Below, in pieces: positions 6,964-9,614 of a stretch of DNA of 9,614 nt. Position numbers and translations under genes: made by a program. Position 1 is the stretch's first letter; each line of letters starts with the position of its first letter. The notes under the pieces were generated by a model that saw only the letters and a program-made list of their open reading frames with translations, made no database searches and had not been told where the DNA came from. The stretch is from B4-G1 sp964393895 (lineage in GTDB: Bacteria; Chloroflexota; Anaerolineae; B4-G1), in the NCBI GenBank assembly GCA_964393895.1, contig CAYMWP010000159.1, positions 1 to 9,614 of the forward strand. Direction: 5' to 3'.

Positions 6964-7124
6964 CAGTATCCTCTCGACGAACTGTTCAGGCTGGTTCGAG
7001 GTTTGAGCCGCACCGCCGTAAAACAGGCGGTGCTGGTGTGAAAAACGGGCTCTGCCGGATCAGGAAGCAATCCAGCACCAGCTCTTTCAGGCTGGTGCGG
7101 CTTGGGCAATAGATATGCCGCTTT
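6964..7124 (+). ncRNA. Structured 5' leader RNA with competing hairpins (unidentified regulatory RNA candidate)
   Basis: Two perfect 8-bp hairpins with 8-nt loops are visible: GCACCGCC (7010-7017) with GGCGGTGC (7026-7033), and GCACCAGC (7075-7082) with GCTGGTGC (7091-7098). Both compete with longer-range pairings: AGCCGCACC (7006-7014) with GGTGCGGCT (7094-7102), and GGTGCTGG (7029-7036) with CCAGCACC (7072-7079). An 11-nt direct repeat TTCAGGCTGGT occurs at 6985-6995 and 7086-7096. A purine-rich internal segment (7040-7070) has a GGAT/ATCC pairing. Two exclusive folds suggest a switch, but it matches no riboswitch family I recognise, and no ligand can be inferred. The TTCAGG-containing hairpin ends about 40 nt before the start codon. 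Confidence 0.45.
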
Positions 7125-7125
7125 G

Positions 7126-7134
7126 AGGAGGTGA
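7126..7134 (+). promoter_or_regulatory. Near-perfect Shine-Dalgarno deciding the ATPase start
   Basis: AGGAGGTGA is a full anti-16S match. It overlaps the first possible GTG (7131) and lies 5 nt upstream of a second GTG (7140). Only the second has proper spacing, so translation should begin at 7140. Confidence 0.8.
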
Positions 7135-7139
7135 GCCAC

Positions 7140-8417
7140 GTGGAACCGTTACGCAAGGCCGAAAACCTGATCGAGGCCTACGATCTGCCCAGGCCCGATC
7201 GTCCCCTGGAAGGAGAGTGGCTGGCCCGCTTTTACGCCGAGCGCCCGCAGGAATCCAGTATCACCTACCTGCTGGACGAGTTGTCGTTCGATTCCAGCGA
7301 CGACGACAAGACCATCTTTACCGGGCACCGGGGGAGCGGCAAGACGACCGAGCTGGCCCGGTTGGGAGAAAAACTGGAATCCACCCACACGGTGGTGCTC
7401 GTCAACGCCGAGGGACTGCTAAATCTGGGCGACGTGGATTACGCCGACTTGTTGGTCGTGCTGGGGCTGCGGGTTTTCCAGGAGGCCCGGCGCAGCGGCG
7501 TCAGGCTGGATGAGGCCAAGCTCGACGACCTGCTCTTTTGGTACAGGACCCGCATCTTTGAGGAGGGCGAGCGGGGCAACCTGGAGAGCGAGGTGGGCGG
7601 GGAGCTGGACGCCGTCTTTGCCAAGTTCAGTGTCAAACTCACTACCGACGCCCCCTACCGACGCGAGCGCGTGCGGGCCGAGGCGCAGGCTCACCTCTCC
7701 GACTTGCTGGAACGGTTGAACGCCCTGTTCGAGGATTTGCAGGCCAAGTCAGGGCGGCGCACGCTGGTGATCGTGGACGGTTTGGAAAAGATGTACGACC
7801 AGAGCCAGGTGCGCGACCTCTTTTGCCAGGGGGCAAACGTGCTGCTGGCCCCCAGGTGCCGCATCATCTACACCGTCCCCCTGGCCCTCTACCACACCAA
7901 TGACTTTGCCCAGGTGCGTATGGCCTTCCCCCGCAGCTTTGCTTTGGCAAACATCAAGACCGTGGAACGGGATGGCAGCCCCTGCCTGGAGGGGAGAGAG
8001 GCCCTGCTGGAGGTGTTGAACTGCCGCTTGATGCCGGGACTGTTCTCGCCGGAGGCGGCTGAGCGGTTGGTAGAGTTGTGCGGCGGGTTGCTCAAGGAAC
8101 TGATCGGGCTGGCCCGCGACGCCGTACTCCGGGCGCGACGGTTGCACGGCGAGCAAGGCCCGGTTCAGCCTGACGAGGTGGAACGGGCGGCCCTCCAGTT
8201 GCGCAACACCTACCGGGCCGGTCTGACGGAACAGCAGTACCAGGAGCTGTGGCGCTTGTACAACGGCGGCTCCTTCGTCAACAGCGAGGTCGCCCGGCAA
8301 CTATTGCACAACTTGAGCTTGCTAGAGTACGACGGTGGTCGCGCCTGGTGGGCCGTGCACCCCGTCGTGCGCCCCCTGCTGGAGGAACGGAGGGATGAGT
8401 TCAGTAAACTGGCGTGA
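7140..8417 (+). CDS. P-loop ATPase (AAA/STAND-like) with winged-helix-like C-terminus
   Basis: 425-aa soluble P-loop NTPase; the biological role is not known. Walker A is G-H-R-G-S-G-K-T at residues 62-69 and Walker B is L-V-I-V-D-G (209-214), with D213 followed by G-L-E-K. A possible sensor-1 strand R-I-I-Y-T-V-P lies at 241-247, and a helical region with R326 and R331 follows at 315-335. A long, charged helical insertion sits between strand 2 and Walker B (about 120-200). Residues 360-417 look like a winged helix (Q-L-L-H-N-L-S-L-L-E-Y and H-P-V-V-R-P-L-L-E). An acidic N-terminal helix precedes the fold, and no separate effector domain is evident. Its 3' end overlaps the TPR gene by 23 nt, implying translational coupling and a joint function. 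GTG 7140 is preferred over GTG 7131 because of the Shine-Dalgarno spacing. Family-level assignment is firm; the STAND label is inference. Confidence 0.85.
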   Translation: MEPLRKAENLIEAYDLPRPDRPLEGEWLARFYAERPQESSITYLLDELSFDSSDDDKTIFTGHRGSGKTTELARLGEKLESTHTVVLVNAEGLLNLGDVDYADLLVVLGLRVFQEARRSGVRLDEAKLDDLLFWYRTRIFEEGERGNLESEVGGELDAVFAKFSVKLTTDAPYRRERVRAEAQAHLSDLLERLNALFEDLQAKSGRRTLVIVDGLEKMYDQSQVRDLFCQGANVLLAPRCRIIYTVPLALYHTNDFAQVRMAFPRSFALANIKTVERDGSPCLEGREALLEVLNCRLMPGLFSPEAAERLVELCGGLLKELIGLARDAVLRARRLHGEQGPVQPDEVERAALQLRNTYRAGLTEQQYQELWRLYNGGSFVNSEVARQLLHNLSLLEYDGGRAWWAVHPVVRPLLEERRDEFSKLA

Positions 8418-9614
8418 ACCTGCTCCGGCAGCGGACCTGGGGTTGGAGCTGGCGCTTCTGTGCGACGCGCTGGACGTGCTGAGGGGGGGCGCGTTCTTTT
8501 TTGCCGTCTGCGAGGAGGGAGCGCTGCGCCGGCGACTGACGCGCCACGTGGGTGAACACCTGGAGGGCGAGGGCGGCCGCGACCTGATCGAGGTCGAGCT
8601 CTCCCCTGAGCAGCCCGACCTGGCCGGGCAACTGGGGCTGCGACTGTTGTACGAGCGACCGGAAGATGGCCCCCCGCCAGCGGAGGCTGAGCGCGCCCGC
8701 GAACGCTCCCGCCCGCCGGTCGTCTTTGTCCACGTCCGCAAGCTGGCCGACGCCTGGATGAACGTGGCTCACCTGCCCGCCGGCCACCCCGACCGCGTGC
8801 GCGCGGAGCAGGCCCGCCGCGCGCTGCGGGCGCTCAACTTTCAGCGGGAGCGACTGGGCCGGTTAGATGTCCCCCTCGTCTTTTGGATCAGCCAGAACAC
8901 GCTGGGCCAGATGATGCAGCACGCGGCCGACATCTTTGCCGCCCGCAGCGGGCTCTTTTATTTCGAGACGCCCGTGCGTGAGCCGACCGCCCCGCCGCCG
9001 CTGCGGGCCGAGGTGGCGGCCGACATGCTGGACAGTTTCCATCGCACCCTGCTCCCGCCGGACGAGCTGCGCCAGCGCGCGGCGCTCTACGAGCAGCGGC
9101 TGGAGCGGGAGCGCTCCGTTGACCAGCCCAATTGGCCCGGCGTCGCCTTCCTCTGCCGGGACCTGGCCCATATCTACCGCGAGCTGGACGACCACCAGCG
9201 GGTGGTCGAGTTCCAGGAGCAGGCGCTCGAGGCGTACCGGAGGGCGATTGCGGAGTGGGACGAGGGAGCGGAGGAGCAGGGGAGCGGAGGGGCGGAGGAG
9301 AGGCAGGAGTGGGCCGCGCTTCAGTTCCGGCTGGGCCTGGCTTACTACGAGCGAAGGGCGGGGGAGCGGGGGCAGAACCTGGCGCGCGCCATCGCCTGCT
9401 ACGAGCAGGCGCTGCGCTTTTGGACCCCGGAGAGCGCGCCCCTCGATTACGCCATGACCCAAAACAACCTGGGCACCGCCTACGCCGGCTTGCCGACCGG
9501 GGAGCGGGGGCAGAACCTGGCGCGGGCCATCGCCTGCTACGAGCAGGCGCTGCGCTTTCGGACCCCGGAGAGCGCGCCCCTCGATTACGCCATGACCCAA
9601 AACAACCTGGGCAC
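8395..9614 (+). CDS. TPR protein with N-terminal degenerate P-loop-like domain (3' end beyond the window)
   Basis: At least 406 aa; no stop before the right edge. ATG 8395 has GGAGG at 8381-8385 and overlaps the ATPase gene by 23 nt in another frame. Residues about 15-195 look like an NTPase fold without catalytic motifs: a strand-helix start G-G-A-F-F-F-A-V-C-E (31-40) where a Walker A would sit but no G-K-T/S; V-V-F-V-H-V (109-114) where Walker B would sit; and L-N-F-Q-R-E-R-L (147-154), P-L-V-F-W-I (160-165) and A-A-R-S-G-L-F-Y-F (182-190). A similar block, with W-S-W-R-S-G-V-F-E-F, is familiar from Chloroflexota and cyanobacterial TPR proteins. Divergent TPRs follow from about 245, then 46-residue units of the N-L-A-R-A-I-A-C-Y-E-Q-A-L type from 323 on. 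A scaffold or sensor role beside the ATPase is inferred. The C-terminal domain, which might be an effector such as CHAT, is not visible. Confidence 0.8.
   Translation, partial: MSSVNWREPAPAADLGLELALLCDALDVLRGGAFFFAVCEEGALRRRLTRHVGEHLEGEGGRDLIEVELSPEQPDLAGQLGLRLLYERPEDGPPPAEAERARERSRPPVVFVHVRKLADAWMNVAHLPAGHPDRVRAEQARRALRALNFQRERLGRLDVPLVFWISQNTLGQMMQHAADIFAARSGLFYFETPVREPTAPPPLRAEVAADMLDSFHRTLLPPDELRQRAALYEQRLERERSVDQPNWPGVAFLCRDLAHIYRELDDHQRVVEFQEQALEAYRRAIAEWDEGAEEQGSGGAEERQEWAALQFRLGLAYYERRAGERGQNLARAIACYEQALRFWTPESAPLDYAMTQNNLGTAYAGLPTGERGQNLARAIACYEQALRFRTPESAPLDYAMTQNNLG
9251..9310 (+). repeat. Purine-rich low-complexity insert inside the TPR gene
   Basis: About 60 bp made almost wholly of G and A with a few C. 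The 11-mer GGGAGCGGAGG occurs at 9264-9274 and 9280-9290, and related GGAGCAGG/GGCGGAGGAG words fill the rest. It encodes an acidic, glycine-rich stretch (about residues 286-305) between a divergent TPR and the regular repeats. It stays in frame. Expansion of a G/A-rich repeat similar to those scattered in Chloroflexota intergenic DNA is the likely origin. Confidence 0.6.
9361..9614 (+). repeat. Tandem 138-bp TPR-coding repeat
   Basis: Unit 1 is 9361-9498 and unit 2 starts at 9499 and is cut by the window edge at 116 bp. Over those 116 bp the two differ at only two sites: a silent C/G in an arginine codon (9387 in unit 1) and T/C, turning Trp343 into Arg (9421 in unit 1). Each unit encodes 46 residues (G-E-R-G-Q-N-L-A-R-A... 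to Y-A-G-L-P-T). DNA-level identity, beyond protein similarity, points to recent duplication or gene conversion, and more copies probably follow. Confidence 0.95.

Noticed and set aside
7037..7079. Possible signal-recognition-particle RNA (GGAAGCA-like word inside a hairpin)
   Set aside because: The SRP domain IV pattern needs a CAGG 5' side, a GGAA-type tetraloop and AGCA on the 3' side in a fixed symmetrical loop. Here the 5' CAGG and the tetraloop are not in place.
6964..8417. Retron-type operon (structured RNA before an ORF)
   Set aside because: The downstream gene is a P-loop ATPase with no reverse-transcriptase motif (no Y-x-D-D), and no RT is in the window.
8863..9600. 245-aa minus-strand open frame with internal repeats
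   Set aside because: Its repeats are the mirror of the 138-bp TPR-coding units, and the plus frame gives a real TPR protein with a Shine-Dalgarno and translational coupling.
9361..9614. CRISPR-like array
   Set aside because: The repeats are directly adjacent without unique spacers and encode TPR motifs in frame.

Overview
The window is bacterial, GC-rich and gene-dense. It most resembles Chloroflexota (Anaerolineae-like). That placement is an inference from a secreted protein carrying a V-Y-L-P-L-V-L segment after its beta-sandwich domain, from the TPR/ATPase pair with 46-residue repeats, and from many short imperfect intergenic repeats of the kind common in that phylum. Neither tRNA gene encodes its CCA end.

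Layout: (1) 1-2030, a short inverted repeat and then a secreted 649-aa protein with a MAM/immune-inhibitor-A-like domain followed by a possible papain-fold cysteine-peptidase-like domain. (2) 2031-2132, a convergent gap with two hairpins. (3) 2133-3515, an MFS transporter of the SLC45/GPH-like type on the minus strand, with its own promoter and a GTG start. (4) 3516-4000, a REP-like palindrome, a promoter, tRNA-Cys(GCA), a hairpin, tRNA-Leu(UAA) and a repeat-rich leader. (5) 4001-6904, a housekeeping run on the plus strand: rplI (ribosomal protein L9), rodZ (cell-shape protein) and rimO (S12 methylthiotransferase). (6) 6905-9614, a well-formed promoter, a leader of about 170 nt with several mutually exclusive hairpins, a P-loop ATPase, and an overlapping gene for a large TPR protein that runs off the window.

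The last region is the most interesting. The ATPase has intact Walker A and B motifs and a winged-helix-like tail. Its overlapping partner begins with a domain that looks like a P-loop fold without the catalytic motifs, then passes into near-identical 46-residue TPRs. This is the layout of STAND/NLR-like signalling or conflict systems, but split into an active ATPase and a sensor/scaffold protein. The effector domain, if there is one, lies beyond the right edge. The housekeeping genes of region 5 form an ordinary translation and cell-envelope neighbourhood.
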